A stretch of 14,836 bases of DNA from Enterobacteriaceae bacterium UBA2655 (GCA_002359495.1 DENB01000063.1:1-14836), one strand, 5' to 3'; numbered from the stretch's first letter, positions 1-7,357 are shown. The notes: a model not told the origin generated them from the letters alone. Program-made: numbers and translations.

Positions 1-32
1 TCGTCGAGCCAGTCTTCGGGCTGTTTAGTCAT
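1..32 (-). CDS. darP: DarP (YjgA), ribosome-associated protein, N-terminal fragment
   Basis: Only the first ten codons are inside the window; the gene runs off the left edge. The reverse strand reads MTKQPEDWLD from an ATG at 32, which matches the start of E. coli YjgA/DarP, a factor that helps assemble the 50S ribosomal subunit. A purine-rich stretch (ggag, near 40-43) lies upstream as a ribosome binding site. It is divergent from pmbA, the same pairing as in E. coli, which supports the call despite the very short visible piece. Confidence 0.8.
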   Translation of the reverse strand, partial: MTKQPEDWLD

Positions 33-57
33 CTCTTGGCTCCAAAAAAAGAGGCTA

Positions 58-86
58 ATCCTACCAGTTTATCGGACGACTGCGAA
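58..86 (-). promoter_or_regulatory. Candidate sigma-70 promoter for darP
   Basis: On the minus strand TTCGCA (81-86) is followed after 17 bases by TAGGAT (58-63). Each hexamer matches four of six consensus positions. This would place the transcript start about 20 bases before the darP ATG. It was found by eye only and is a weak match. Confidence 0.3.
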
Positions 87-98
87 ATTGTTCTCTGA

Positions 99-115
99 CT
101 CTGATAGACTCAGAG
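99..115. repeat. Dyad CTCTGA-N5-TCAGAG in the darP/pmbA gap
   Basis: A perfect 6-base inverted repeat with a 5-base centre lies between the divergent darP and pmbA genes. An extra copy of CTCTGA sits just before it at 93-98. It could be an operator or a chance match; I do not recognise a known regulator motif. Confidence 0.35.
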
Positions 116-145
116 CATTCATTCCTAAGATTAGACGGCAGGTCG

Positions 146-1486
146 ATGAACGTATCTACTCAGGTTGCAGAACAACGTAAAGCGTTGGAACAGGCGGTCG
201 CGCAGGCGCTCGAACTGGCCAAAGCCAGCACCGACGGCGCGGAAGTGGCGGTCAGTAAAACCACCGGCATCGGCGTCAGCACCCGTTATGGCGAAGTGGA
301 AAACGTTGAGTTCAACAGCGACGGCGCGCTGGGCATCACCGTTTATCACCAAAATCGCAAGGGCAGCGCTTCCTCTACCGATCTTTCGCCGGACGCCATC
401 AAGCGCACCGTACAGGCGGCGATCGATATCGCCCGCTATACCTCGCCGGATCCCTTTGCCGGCATGGCGGACGCGGAGCTGCTGGCGTTCGAGGCGCCCG
501 ATCTCGATCTTTATCATCCTTGGGAGATCGACGCCGATCGCGCCATCGAGCTGGCGGCGCGCGCTGAACAGGCTTCGCTGCAGGCGGACAAGCGCATCAC
601 CAACACCGAAGGCGGCAGCTTCAACAGCCACGTCGGCATTAAGGTCTTCGGCAATACGCACGGCATGCTGCAGAGCTACTGTTCAAGCCGCCATTCCATC
701 TCAAGCTGCGTTATCGCCGAGCAGGACGGCAATATGGAGCGCGACTACGCCTATACCATCGGCCGCGCGATCGACGATCTGCAAAGCCCGGAATGGGTGG
801 GCGCGGAGTGCGCGCGCCGTACGCTGTCGCGTCTGGCGCCGCGCAAGCTCTCCACCATGAAGGCGCCGGTGATTTTCGCCCCGGAAGTGGCGACTGGCCT
901 GTTCGGCCATCTGGTCGGCGCCATTAGCGGCAGCAGCGTATATCGCAAATCTACTTTCCTGCTGGATGCGCTGGGTCAGCAGATCCTGCCGGAGTGGCTG
1001 ACGATTGAAGAGAAGCCGCACCTGCTGAAAGGTCTGGCTTCCACGCCGTTCGACAGCGAAGGGGTACGCACGCAAGAGCGCGCCATCATTAAAGAGGGCG
1101 TGCTGCAAACCTGGCTGATGACCAGCTATGCGGCGCGTAAGCTGGGCCTGCAGAGCACCGGCCACGCCGGCGGCATCCACAACTGGCGCATCGCCGGTCA
1201 GGGACACAGCTTCGACGACCTGCTGAAGCAGATGGGCACTGGGCTGGTGGTGACGGAAATGATGGGCCAGGGCGTCAGCACCATTACCGGCGACTATTCG
1301 CGCGGCGCGGCGGGCTTCTGGGTTGAAAATGGCGAAATCCAGTATCCGGTCAGCGAGATCACCATCGCTGGCAACCTGAAAGATATGTGGCGCAACATCG
1401 TGACCTTGGGCGACGACATCGAAACGCGCAGCAATATCCAGTGCGGCTCCGTACTGCTGCCGGAAATGAAAATCGCCGGTCAATAA
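146..1486 (+). CDS. pmbA: Metalloprotease subunit PmbA (TldE)
   Basis: PmbA/TldE pairs with TldD to form a cytosolic metalloprotease that trims unfolded or modified peptides; in E. coli it matures microcin B17 and affects turnover of the antitoxin CcdA. The 446-residue product follows E. coli PmbA (450 residues) almost throughout, for example [16 protein letters not shown] sequence near residue 45 and the C-terminal block from residue 382 ([20 protein letters not shown]). TldE lacks the HExxxH zinc motif of TldD, and none is seen here, as expected. The ATG at 146 has a modest ggcaggt ribosome site. The start differs from E. coli only in the first few variable residues. The gene stands alone, closed by a strong terminator. 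It is an intact core gene with no sign of transfer. Confidence 0.97.
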   Translation: MNVSTQVAEQRKALEQAVAQALELAKASTDGAEVAVSKTTGIGVSTRYGEVENVEFNSDGALGITVYHQNRKGSASSTDLSPDAIKRTVQAAIDIARYTSPDPFAGMADAELLAFEAPDLDLYHPWEIDADRAIELAARAEQASLQADKRITNTEGGSFNSHVGIKVFGNTHGMLQSYCSSRHSISSCVIAEQDGNMERDYAYTIGRAIDDLQSPEWVGAECARRTLSRLAPRKLSTMKAPVIFAPEVATGLFGHLVGAISGSSVYRKSTFLLDALGQQILPEWLTIEEKPHLLKGLASTPFDSEGVRTQERAIIKEGVLQTWLMTSYAARKLGLQSTGHAGGIHNWRIAGQGHSFDDLLKQMGTGLVVTEMMGQGVSTITGDYSRGAAGFWVENGEIQYPVSEITIAGNLKDMWRNIVTLGDDIETRSNIQCGSVLLPEMKIAGQ

Positions 1487-1494
1487 CGCATCGC

Positions 1495-1523
1495 AAAAAG
1501 GCAGCCATCAGGCTGCCTTTTTT
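1495..1523 (+). terminator. Rho-independent terminator of pmbA
   Basis: The stem AAAAAGGCAGCC pairs with GGCTGCCTTTTTT around an ATCA loop, starting 9 bases after the pmbA stop. It has a full T-run on the plus strand and an A-run on the left, so it could also stop transcription coming from the other side. A textbook intrinsic terminator. Confidence 0.93.
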
Positions 1524-1700
1524 ATCCCTGCCGGCGGCTGCTCGACAACGCTGCACCCATCGCTTTTTCTTATTTTTTACCGCGCAACGGCTGACTGGTT
1601 CGACGCGCCATGCGCCGTTCGCCGCTTTTTCCCCGCCTTTACGCAACAGATCCTCACTTTCAAAACGCTGAAGCGTGCTTCGCGCATTCTGCGATCTGAC

Positions 1701-1744
1701 GCACAACTTTCCCTTTGATTTCCACTTCCATGCGGAAATGTTGC
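1701..1744. promoter_or_regulatory. Interrupted dyad, possible activator site of the cluster
   Basis: GCACAACTTTCC (1701-1712) is mirrored by GGAAATGTTGC (1734-1744), apart from one inserted base and one mismatch. ATTTCC/GGAAAT (1718-1723/1734-1739) is a smaller perfect inverted pair inside it. The right arm runs into a possible -35 element. Site position and shape would suit an MtlR/BglG-type activator such as the one encoded at 7528-9438. This is inference; no motif for this regulator is known to me. Confidence 0.3.
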
Positions 1745-1768
1745 CTCTCCACAGCCTGTCGCTAAAAG
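1741..1768 (+). promoter_or_regulatory. Candidate promoter of the nine-gene cluster
   Basis: TTGCCT (1741-1746) is followed after 16 bases by TAAAAG (1763-1768); both are four-of-six matches. An alternative pair is TCCACA (1748-1753) with TAATTT (1771-1776). Weak hexamers fit a promoter that needs an activator. No -24/-12 sigma-54 element was found, which distinguishes it from dga operons driven by LevR-type activators. Confidence 0.28.
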
Positions 1769-1827
1769 CGTAATTTATTTTTAACGCAAATTAAGCCCAT
1801 TTTCCGGTGTAAAACAGGAGTAACAAG

Positions 1828-2166
1828 GTGATTAGCAACACGGTTCCGGTTAACCAGACGACGCCTGATGAGATTCAGGCCCTGGCGGAAAAAGTCATGG
1901 CGCAGATCAAGACGATCTATGCGAGCCATTACATTCATCCCAACGCCGTGCAGGAGCAAATGCTGGTTTCGCATGTGCGCGCCATGGCGTCGCGTTCGCT
2001 TACCGGCGAGCCGTTGCCGGAGGTGGATGAATCTTTGTTTGAGGATATCTCGCCGGAAACGATGCGGCTGGCGCAGCAGGTGGTGGATCTGTTCGGCAAC
2101 CTGCCCGTAGAGGAGGCCTGGCTGCTCTCCGTCCATATCGAAGTGGCGCGTGAAAACGACGCTTAA
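1828..2166 (+). CDS. Free-standing PRD domain protein
   Basis: This 112-residue protein is essentially one PTS regulation domain (PRD), the module phosphorylated on histidine by HPr or EIIB in BglG- and MtlR-type regulators. The two histidines expected in a PRD are present: H49 (in LVSHVRAMASR) and H103 (in LLSVHIEVA), each with the usual leucine-rich and arginine surroundings. There is no DNA- or RNA-binding domain. It starts at GTG 1828, 7 bases after a good ACAGGAG; no better start is available. It matches the PRD family I remember as EF_0829/AHA_3910, always found beside the DUF4310-4312 genes. It may be a phosphorylation sensor or partner that controls the transporter or the regulator encoded at the end of the cluster; the actual target is unknown. 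Confidence 0.82.
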   Translation: MISNTVPVNQTTPDEIQALAEKVMAQIKTIYASHYIHPNAVQEQMLVSHVRAMASRSLTGEPLPEVDESLFEDISPETMRLAQQVVDLFGNLPVEEAWLLSVHIEVARENDA

Positions 2167-2223
2167 CCGGCACGTCGACAAAAACGTTTACGCGATGTTC
2201 TGTTCAAATCTGAGGAAAACCCC

Positions 2224-2580
2224 ATGGTAACTGTAGTGATTGGCGATCGTTTAGGTAAAGGGCAAAAAGTCGCAGCGGGCATTGAGAAAGCGGGCGGCCG
2301 CGCCGTAGTAGTGCCGGGCGTGGCGGCGGACATGAAGCTGGGCGACATCATGAAGGCGGAAAACGCCGATTTCGGCATCTCTTTCTGCGGCAGCGGCGGC
2401 GCAGGCGCCATCACCGCGCAGAACAAATATGGCTATAAGGCGAAACACGGCATGCGCTCGGTTGACGAAGGCGTCACCGCCATCAACGAAGGCGCGACGG
2501 TTTTGGGCTTCGGCTTTATGGATAAAGAAGAGCTGGGCGAAAGGCTGGTGCAGGCCTGGAACAAGAAGTACGGCAGCTGA
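2224..2580 (+). CDS. Glycine-rich SFCGS family protein
   Basis: A 118-residue cytosolic protein named after its SFCGS motif, here S53-F54-C55-G56-S57 followed by GGAGA. It opens with a beta-strand (VTVVIGD), then an amphipathic helix rich in Gly, Lys and Ala, a pattern seen in small alpha/beta carriers. No signal or membrane segment is present. A cysteine in a glycine-serine loop after a beta-strand resembles the phosphocysteine loop of PTS EIIB proteins; this similarity is my inference and not an established homology. It has a GAGGAAA ribosome site and ends 2 bases before the DUF4312 gene, so the two are probably translationally coupled. The family occurs in Enterococcus and Aeromonas in the same cluster and, as far as I recall, has no known function. 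Confidence 0.88.
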   Translation: MVTVVIGDRLGKGQKVAAGIEKAGGRAVVVPGVAADMKLGDIMKAENADFGISFCGSGGAGAITAQNKYGYKAKHGMRSVDEGVTAINEGATVLGFGFMDKEELGERLVQAWNKKYGS

Positions 2581-2582
2581 GC

Positions 2583-2882
2583 ATGAAAGAGCAATACACC
2601 ACTCAGGTCAGCGTGCAGGGCAAAGGCGACAGCAAAGCAAAAGCCTTTGCCGACGCGCTGAGCAAAGTGCAAAACCAGGTGTTGCGATCCACGCAAAAAA
2701 TTCTGTTGCGTATTGAGCCGCTGGATGTGCGGGTGCTGCGCGCGCAGGAGAGCGTCCGAACGGAAAAATTTCTCTTTTTCTTTCTGGCGCGCCAGCGGCG
2801 GAACTACAGCGTCGAGCTGGAAATTACCGTCAGCGTCACCGTAATCGACAGCGAAAAAGTGACCTTTACGGCGACCGTTTAA
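2583..2882 (+). CDS. DUF4312 family protein
   Basis: A 99-residue protein with alternating strand and helix character: an N-terminal strand (YTTQVSVQGKG), a helix rich in Ala and Lys (residues 17-38), a short hydrophobic patch FLFFFLARQRRNY at 63-75, and a C-terminal strand pair (VELEITVSVTVI). The hydrophobic patch is too short and too positively flanked to be a clear membrane span, but it could touch the membrane or the DUF4311/DUF4310 proteins. No catalytic motif is seen. It begins 2 bases after the stop of the SFCGS gene without a strong ribosome site of its own, which suggests coupled, possibly equimolar, production of the two small proteins. Function unknown. Confidence 0.85.
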   Translation: MKEQYTTQVSVQGKGDSKAKAFADALSKVQNQVLRSTQKILLRIEPLDVRVLRAQESVRTEKFLFFFLARQRRNYSVELEITVSVTVIDSEKVTFTATV

Positions 2883-2909
2883 CAACAGACGAAAAACAAA
2901 GGTAACGGT

Positions 2910-3686
2910 ATGTTTTTAATTATTTTGTTTAAGTCGTTAATCATTGGAGGATTGGTTGGCGTGGGCGTGGGGGCCGGCGCGGCTCGCATGTTCCATGCGC
3001 CGACCACTCAGGGCATGGGCGCGTTTCGTACGCTTGGCGAGCTCAACTCCTGCGAAGGCGATCCCGCTTCGCACTTCTCCTTTGGTCTCGGCTTCTTTTT
3101 CAATGCCTGGGCATCTTCCGTCGCGGCGGGTTCTTTCACGCAGGATGTCGATCACCGCATCATCCCTAACTGGGGCGCGGCTGCGCTGATGATCAAAAAT
3201 CGCAATCTGGCGGAGACGCTGCACAATCCGAAAAAAATGGCGATCGCCTGTGGGCTGATCGGCATGGTCGTGGTCGCTTTCCTTAACTCAACGGCGTCAG
3301 CGGTGCCCGCCTCATTACAGGTCACGGCGGTAAAAGTACTGGTGCCTGCCGCAAACTTGCTGGTGAACACCGTGATGCCGGTGATTTTCTGGCTGGCCGC
3401 GATCGACGCCGGGAAAAAGTCGGGCTTCTGGGCCACCATCTTCGGCGGGCTGGCGCAGCTGATTATGGGCAACGCCGTGCCGGGACTGGTGCTGGGCATT
3501 CTGATCGGCAAAGGGGTGGAAGAGAGCGGCTGGAACCGCGTCACCAAAGTGATGATGACGGTTATCGTGCTGCTGTTCTGCCTGAGCGGCTTTTTCCGCG
3601 GCTTCGATATGCAGCTGCTGCGATCCTTCCAGCTCGGCATTCCCGGCTGGCTCGATATGATCCATAACTCGCTGAGCGGCAAATAA
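2910..3686 (+). CDS. DUF4311 family membrane protein, putative transporter subunit
   Basis: A 258-residue integral membrane protein. Hydrophobic segments lie at about residues 3-24, 56-75, 111-128, 142-165, 173-200 and 213-230, so roughly six spans. A soluble, probably conserved loop with GELNSCEGDPASHF (residues 43-56) sits between spans one and two and is a candidate for substrate contact; it contains Cys48 and His55. Glycine-rich stretches (GVGVGAGAA, IFGGLAQL) are typical of transport proteins. It has no ABC, MFS or TRAP signature and no known EIIC motif. It is flanked by the DUF4312 and DUF4310 genes, with which it probably forms a complex. The ATG at 2910 has AAAGGTAA upstream. The transport role is inferred from topology and neighbours. 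Confidence 0.85.
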   Translation: MFLIILFKSLIIGGLVGVGVGAGAARMFHAPTTQGMGAFRTLGELNSCEGDPASHFSFGLGFFFNAWASSVAAGSFTQDVDHRIIPNWGAAALMIKNRNLAETLHNPKKMAIACGLIGMVVVAFLNSTASAVPASLQVTAVKVLVPAANLLVNTVMPVIFWLAAIDAGKKSGFWATIFGGLAQLIMGNAVPGLVLGILIGKGVEESGWNRVTKVMMTVIVLLFCLSGFFRGFDMQLLRSFQLGIPGWLDMIHNSLSGK

Positions 3687-3698
3687 GGGGAGTTAACA

Positions 3699-4340
3699 AT
3701 GAACGAAAACAAAGGCTTCTGGTACGCCGACTGGTCATTTCCCATCTTTGTCGGCCTGCTTTCCTCCGGCGTGTTCGCCGGAACCCACATGTATTACCTG
3801 TACCACATCGGCGCCTTTAACGAGGTAGCTTTCGTCTCGATGCTGCGCTCCGGCATGGACACCGGCGTCTATGGCGCGGTGGCGGCCTTCGGCGCCAGCT
3901 TCCTGTTTGCGCGCATTATCGAAGGCTCGCTGGTGGGCATTCTTGATATCGGCGGCGCGATACAGACCGGCGTCGGCCTCGGCGTTCCGGCGCTGCTGCT
4001 CGGCGCCGGCATCGCCTTTCCAGTCACGAATTTCGCCGCCTCGCTGGCGACCGGCCTGATCCTCGGTCTGGCTATCGGCTACCTCATCATTCTGGCGCGT
4101 AAGTTCACCATCAATCAGAGCGACTCGACTTATGGCGCGGACGTGATGATGGGGGCCGGCAACGCCTCGGGCCGCTTCTTGGGCCCGTTGATTATCCTCT
4201 CCGCCATGACCGCCTCGATTCCGATCGGCTTAGGTTCGCTGGCGGGCGCGCTGCTGTTCTATCTGTGGAATAAGCCGATCACCGGCGGCGCCATTCTCGG
4301 CGCGATGATCCTCGGCGCCCTTTTTCCGGTAGCGATTTAA
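3699..4340 (+). CDS. DUF4310 family membrane protein, putative transporter subunit
   Basis: A 213-residue hydrophobic protein with spans at about residues 14-36, 56-72, 76-106 (perhaps two short ones), 112-133, 160-189 and 192-212. The central part is very rich in glycine and alanine (IGGAIQTGVGLGVPALLLGAG, positions 84-104), as in the membrane domains of some PTS permeases, but I cannot place it in a known EIIC or EIID family. A short polar loop, TINQSDSTYGAD (137-148), is the only sizeable soluble part. It lies 12 bases after the DUF4311 gene with a strong GGGGAG ribosome site. Two unlike multi-span proteins plus two small soluble ones recall the EIIC/EIID/EIIA/EIIB set of mannose-type PTS; this is analogy only. 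Confidence 0.85.
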   Translation: MNENKGFWYADWSFPIFVGLLSSGVFAGTHMYYLYHIGAFNEVAFVSMLRSGMDTGVYGAVAAFGASFLFARIIEGSLVGILDIGGAIQTGVGLGVPALLLGAGIAFPVTNFAASLATGLILGLAIGYLIILARKFTINQSDSTYGADVMMGAGNASGRFLGPLIILSAMTASIPIGLGSLAGALLFYLWNKPITGGAILGAMILGALFPVAI

Positions 4341-4381
4341 GTAACGAGCGGCTCGAAAAGGGCCGCGTTTAAGGAGTCTCT

Positions 4382-5515
4382 ATGTTCGATCTGATTATTC
4401 GTCGTGCGCGGCTTACCGATGAGCGGCTGGTTGATATCGCCGTACGCGACGGCAAAATCGCCGCGCTGGGCAGCGTGCAGGGCGAGGCGAAAAGCGAACG
4501 GGACCTGGCCGGACGATTTTACCTCAGCGCCGGCTGGATCGATTCTCACGTCCACTGCTATCCGAAATCGCCGATCTATCATGACGAAGCGGATCGCATC
4601 GGCGTCAGCACCGGCGTAACCACCGTTATCGATGCGGGCAGCACCGGCGCGGATCATATCGATGACTTTTACCGGCTGACGCGCGCGGCGACCACCCAGG
4701 TTTATGCGCTGATCAACATCGCCCGCACCGGCATCGTGACCCAGAACGAACTGGCGGACATGACGCAAATCGACGCGGATGCGGTTGAAAAGGCGGTGGC
4801 GCGGCGGCCTGACTTTATTGTCGGCCTGAAGGCGCGCATGAGCAGCAGCGTCGTCGGGCAGAACGGCATTCAGCCGCTGGCGCGGGCGAAAGCGATCCAG
4901 AAAGCCGTGAGCGGCCTGCCGCTGATGGTGCATATCGGCAACAACCCGCCCGACCTCGACGAAATCGCCGCGCTGCTGACTTCCGGCGACATCATCACCC
5001 ACTGCTACAACGGCAAGCCCAACCGCATCCTGACACCGCAGGGCGAACTGCGCGCGGCGGTGAAGCAAGCTTTGCTGCGCGGCGTGCGGCTTGATGTCGG
5101 CCACGGCAGCGCCAGCTTTAGCTTCGAAGTGGCACGCGCGGCCATTGCGCAGGGCATTCTGCCCGACACCATCAGCTCGGATATCTACTGCCGCAACCGC
5201 CTTAACGGCCCGGTGCATCATCTGGCGCACGTCATGTCGAAGTTTTTCAACGTCGGAATGATGCTGCCGCAGATTATCGACTGCGTCACGCGCAACGCCG
5301 CTGACGGGCTGCGTCTGACGCAAAAAGGGCGTCTTGAGGTGGGCTACGACGCCGATCTGACTATTTTTACCGTGAATGAAGAACCTTGCTCCTTCGTCGA
5401 TTCTGAAGGCGAACGGGCCGAGGGCGAAAAACAGCTGATGCCGCTGGCCGCCGTGGTGGCGGGCAAGTGGCATCTGACCGATCAGGGGAAAGCCAATCAT
5501 GTCTTCGCTTTATGA
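4382..5515 (+). CDS. COG3964-type amidohydrolase/deacetylase
   Basis: A 377-residue cytosolic zinc hydrolase of the amidohydrolase superfamily, dihydroorotase-like branch. All six ligands of a two-metal site can be seen: H56 and H58 (in DSHVHCY), K150 (VGLKARM, the lysine expected to be carboxylated), H184 (MVHIG), H207 (THCYNG) and D267 (SSDIY). The N-terminal residues 1-50 and the last 60 form the small beta-sandwich domain. Similar proteins are often misnamed dihydroorotase; from memory, a COG3964 relative from Agrobacterium was shown to cleave acetyl-mandelate, and the natural substrate is unsettled. Here it precedes ammonia-lyase and aldolase genes, so removal of an N-acyl group from an amino-sugar acid is likely. 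AAGGAG precedes the ATG; the 3' end overlaps dgaE by 17 bases. Confidence 0.88.
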   Translation: MFDLIIRRARLTDERLVDIAVRDGKIAALGSVQGEAKSERDLAGRFYLSAGWIDSHVHCYPKSPIYHDEADRIGVSTGVTTVIDAGSTGADHIDDFYRLTRAATTQVYALINIARTGIVTQNELADMTQIDADAVEKAVARRPDFIVGLKARMSSSVVGQNGIQPLARAKAIQKAVSGLPLMVHIGNNPPDLDEIAALLTSGDIITHCYNGKPNRILTPQGELRAAVKQALLRGVRLDVGHGSASFSFEVARAAIAQGILPDTISSDIYCRNRLNGPVHHLAHVMSKFFNVGMMLPQIIDCVTRNAADGLRLTQKGRLEVGYDADLTIFTVNEEPCSFVDSEGERAEGEKQLMPLAAVVAGKWHLTDQGKANHVFAL

Positions 5516-6620
5516 AAAATATGGCCTGAAGCAGGTTATCAACGCTTCGGGCCGCATGACGATTCTGGGTGTTTCAACGCCTTCCGCCGACGTGGTGGAG
5601 ACCGTCGGGTATGGTCTGAATCACTATTTTGAGATGAAAGATCTGGTTAACAAAACCGGCGCTTATATCGCCGGTCTGCTCGGCGCGGAAGATGCGCTGG
5701 TGGTCTCCTGCGCCTCGGCGGGCATCGCGCAATGCGTGGCGGCGACCATCGTCAAAGACGACGACTGGCTGCTGGAGAATCTGCACGCCGCGCCGCTCGC
5801 CGTGCCGCACGATATCCTGATGCCGAAGGGGCATAACGTCAATTTCGGCGCGCCGGTAGGCACCATGGTGGCGTTGGGCGGAGGTCGTCTGGTGGAGGCG
5901 GGCTACAGCAACGAATGTTCGCCGGAACAGCTGGCGGCCGCCATCACGCCGCAAACGGCCGCCATCCTTTACATCAAATCGCATCACTGCGTGCAGAAAA
6001 GCCATCTCAGCGTGGAGCAGGCGGCGACCGTGGCGCGCGAACATGGCGTGCCGCTGATCGTCGACGCCGCCGCCGAAGAGGATTTACAGTGCTACTACCG
6101 TTTCGGCGCCGATCTGGTGATCTACAGCGGCGCGAAAGCGATTGAAGGGCCGACCAGCGGGCTGGTGATCGGCAAGCGGCAACATGTCGCATGGGTGAAA
6201 AAGCAGGCTGGCGGCATTGGCCGCGCCATGAAGGTCGGCAAAGAGGGTATCCTTGGCCTGACGCAGGCGATTGAGAACTACCTGACCCAGGAAAAGATCA
6301 GCGGCGTGCAGATGGTGGAAAAAATGACGCCCTTTATCGATAGCCTGAACACGCTAAATGGCGTCGCCGCGCGCGTCGTCTGGGATGCGGCCGGACGCGA
6401 TATCGCCCGTACCGAGATCAAATTTGACGAGGCGGCCATCGGCTGGCGCACCGGCGATCTGGTGCAGGCGTTAAAAAACGGTGCCATCGCCATCTATTTT
6501 CGCGGCTACAAAGCAAACGAAGGCATCATTGAGGTGGACGTGCGCAGCGTGACGCTTGAACAACTTCATACCATTTTCACTTCTGTACAGGCGCTGTTAA
6601 AAGGAGAAAAACACGCATGA
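5499..6620 (+). CDS. dgaE: DgaE-like PLP-dependent ammonia-lyase
   Basis: A 373-residue enzyme of the SelA-related PLP fold. Salmonella DgaE converts 2-amino-2-deoxy-D-gluconate-6-phosphate to 2-keto-3-deoxy-6-phosphogluconate and ammonia. The lysine that holds PLP is K213 in YSGAKAIEGPTSG, and D189 in LIVDAAAEED is the probable ring-nitrogen ligand. Further SelA-like blocks are INASGRMT (residues 14-21) and the alanine-rich start of the PLP domain (VVSCASAGIAQC, 68-79). The selenocysteine-synthase role is unlikely, since true SelA is about 90 residues longer and sits with selB. The start is inside the amidohydrolase gene, after AGGGGAAA. Its end shares ATGA with the aldolase gene. The substrate is inferred from family and neighbours; a different amino-acid sugar is possible. 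Confidence 0.88.
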   Translation: MSSLYEKYGLKQVINASGRMTILGVSTPSADVVETVGYGLNHYFEMKDLVNKTGAYIAGLLGAEDALVVSCASAGIAQCVAATIVKDDDWLLENLHAAPLAVPHDILMPKGHNVNFGAPVGTMVALGGGRLVEAGYSNECSPEQLAAAITPQTAAILYIKSHHCVQKSHLSVEQAATVAREHGVPLIVDAAAEEDLQCYYRFGADLVIYSGAKAIEGPTSGLVIGKRQHVAWVKKQAGGIGRAMKVGKEGILGLTQAIENYLTQEKISGVQMVEKMTPFIDSLNTLNGVAARVVWDAAGRDIARTEIKFDEAAIGWRTGDLVQALKNGAIAIYFRGYKANEGIIEVDVRSVTLEQLHTIFTSVQALLKGEKHA

Positions 6621-7357
6621 CGCTGACGCCGAATTTTTATCAAAACCGTCTCTGCCTGAACGTGCTGGCGGGATCGAAAGAGAACGCCCGGGACGTCTGG
6701 CAGGCGGCGGAAGGCCATGTGCTGGTAGGCGTGCTGTCGAAAAATTACGCCAGCACCGAAGCGGCGATTGCCGACATGCGCGACTATGCCCGGCTTATCG
6801 ACAACGCCCTTTCCGTCGGGCTGGGCGCCGGCGATCCTAATCAGTCCGCCATGGTGAGCGACATCGCCGCCGCCATTCAGCCGCAGCATGTTAATCAGGT
6901 CTTTACCGGCGTCGCCACCAGCCGCGCGCTGTTGGGGCAGTCGCAAACGGTGGTCAACGGACTGATTTCCCCCACCGGCACGCCCGGCAAGGTAAAAATC
7001 TCTACCGGGCCGCTCAGCTCGCAGAACGTCGACGCCATAGTGCCGATCGACAGCGCCATCGCGCTGTTGAAAGATATGGGCGGCAGCTCGGTGAAATATT
7101 TCCCGATGGGCGGTCTGAAAACCATCGAGGAATACCGCGCAGTGGCGGAAGCGTGCGCCCGGCACGACTTCTGGCTGGAACCGACCGGCGGCATCGATCT
7201 GGAAAACTACGCGACTATCGTGAAAATCGCGCTGGACGCGGGCGTCAGCAAAGTGATCCCCCACATCTACAGCTCAATTATCGATAAGGCCAGCGGCGAT
7301 ACGCGCGTGGAAGACGTACGCCAGCTGCTGGCAATAACGAAAAGCCTGCTGGTATAA
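6617..7357 (+). CDS. dgaF: KDGP aldolase family protein (DgaF/DagF-like)
   Basis: A 246-residue class I aldolase of TIM-barrel type that would split 2-keto-3-deoxy-6-phosphogluconate into pyruvate and glyceraldehyde-3-phosphate. The Schiff-base lysine is probably K160 in GGSSVKYFPMGG, equivalent to the VFKFFPA stretch of Eda-type KDPG aldolases, and EPTGGIDLENY (188-198) matches the phosphate-binding glycine loop. It is longer than Eda (about 213 residues) and corresponds to the family I remember as EF_0839. The start codon overlaps the dgaE stop (ATGA) and AAAAGGAG lies upstream, so it is translated with dgaE. It lies last among the metabolic genes; the regulator follows after 170 bases. Confidence 0.9.
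   Translation: MTLTPNFYQNRLCLNVLAGSKENARDVWQAAEGHVLVGVLSKNYASTEAAIADMRDYARLIDNALSVGLGAGDPNQSAMVSDIAAAIQPQHVNQVFTGVATSRALLGQSQTVVNGLISPTGTPGKVKISTGPLSSQNVDAIVPIDSAIALLKDMGGSSVKYFPMGGLKTIEEYRAVAEACARHDFWLEPTGGIDLENYATIVKIALDAGVSKVIPHIYSSIIDKASGDTRVEDVRQLLAITKSLLV

Larger units (their letters stand above)
1524..1827. other. Gene-free region before the DUF4310-4312 cluster
   Basis: No convincing gene is seen in these 304 bases; open frames on either strand have no ribosome site and low-complexity arginine-rich products. In E. coli the gene after pmbA is cybC; no trace of it is visible here. Positions 1586-1619 can fold (AACGGC pairing with GCCGTT), followed by CTTTTT at 1624-1629, but no promoter is apparent. 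The right half (1701-1827) is richer in A and T and holds the probable control region of the downstream operon. Confidence 0.7.

Noticed and set aside
1586..1629. Possible small RNA: folded stem followed by CTTTTT
   Set aside because: The stem is long-looped and imperfect, and no promoter is visible; not enough to call an RNA gene.
1359..1706. Minus-strand open frame of 115 codons behind pmbA
   Set aside because: Covers the pmbA end and its terminator, no ribosome site, and an Arg/Cys-rich product with no recognisable domain.
4337..5500. Long minus-strand open frame (387 codons) opposite the amidohydrolase gene
   Set aside because: It mirrors the amidohydrolase frame; the plus strand has a full metal site, a good ribosome site and operon context, while the antisense product is His/Arg-rich without a family.
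5499..6620. Selenocysteine synthase SelA
   Set aside because: Shorter than SelA, no selB neighbour, and located with an aldolase and deacylase; fits the DgaE branch.
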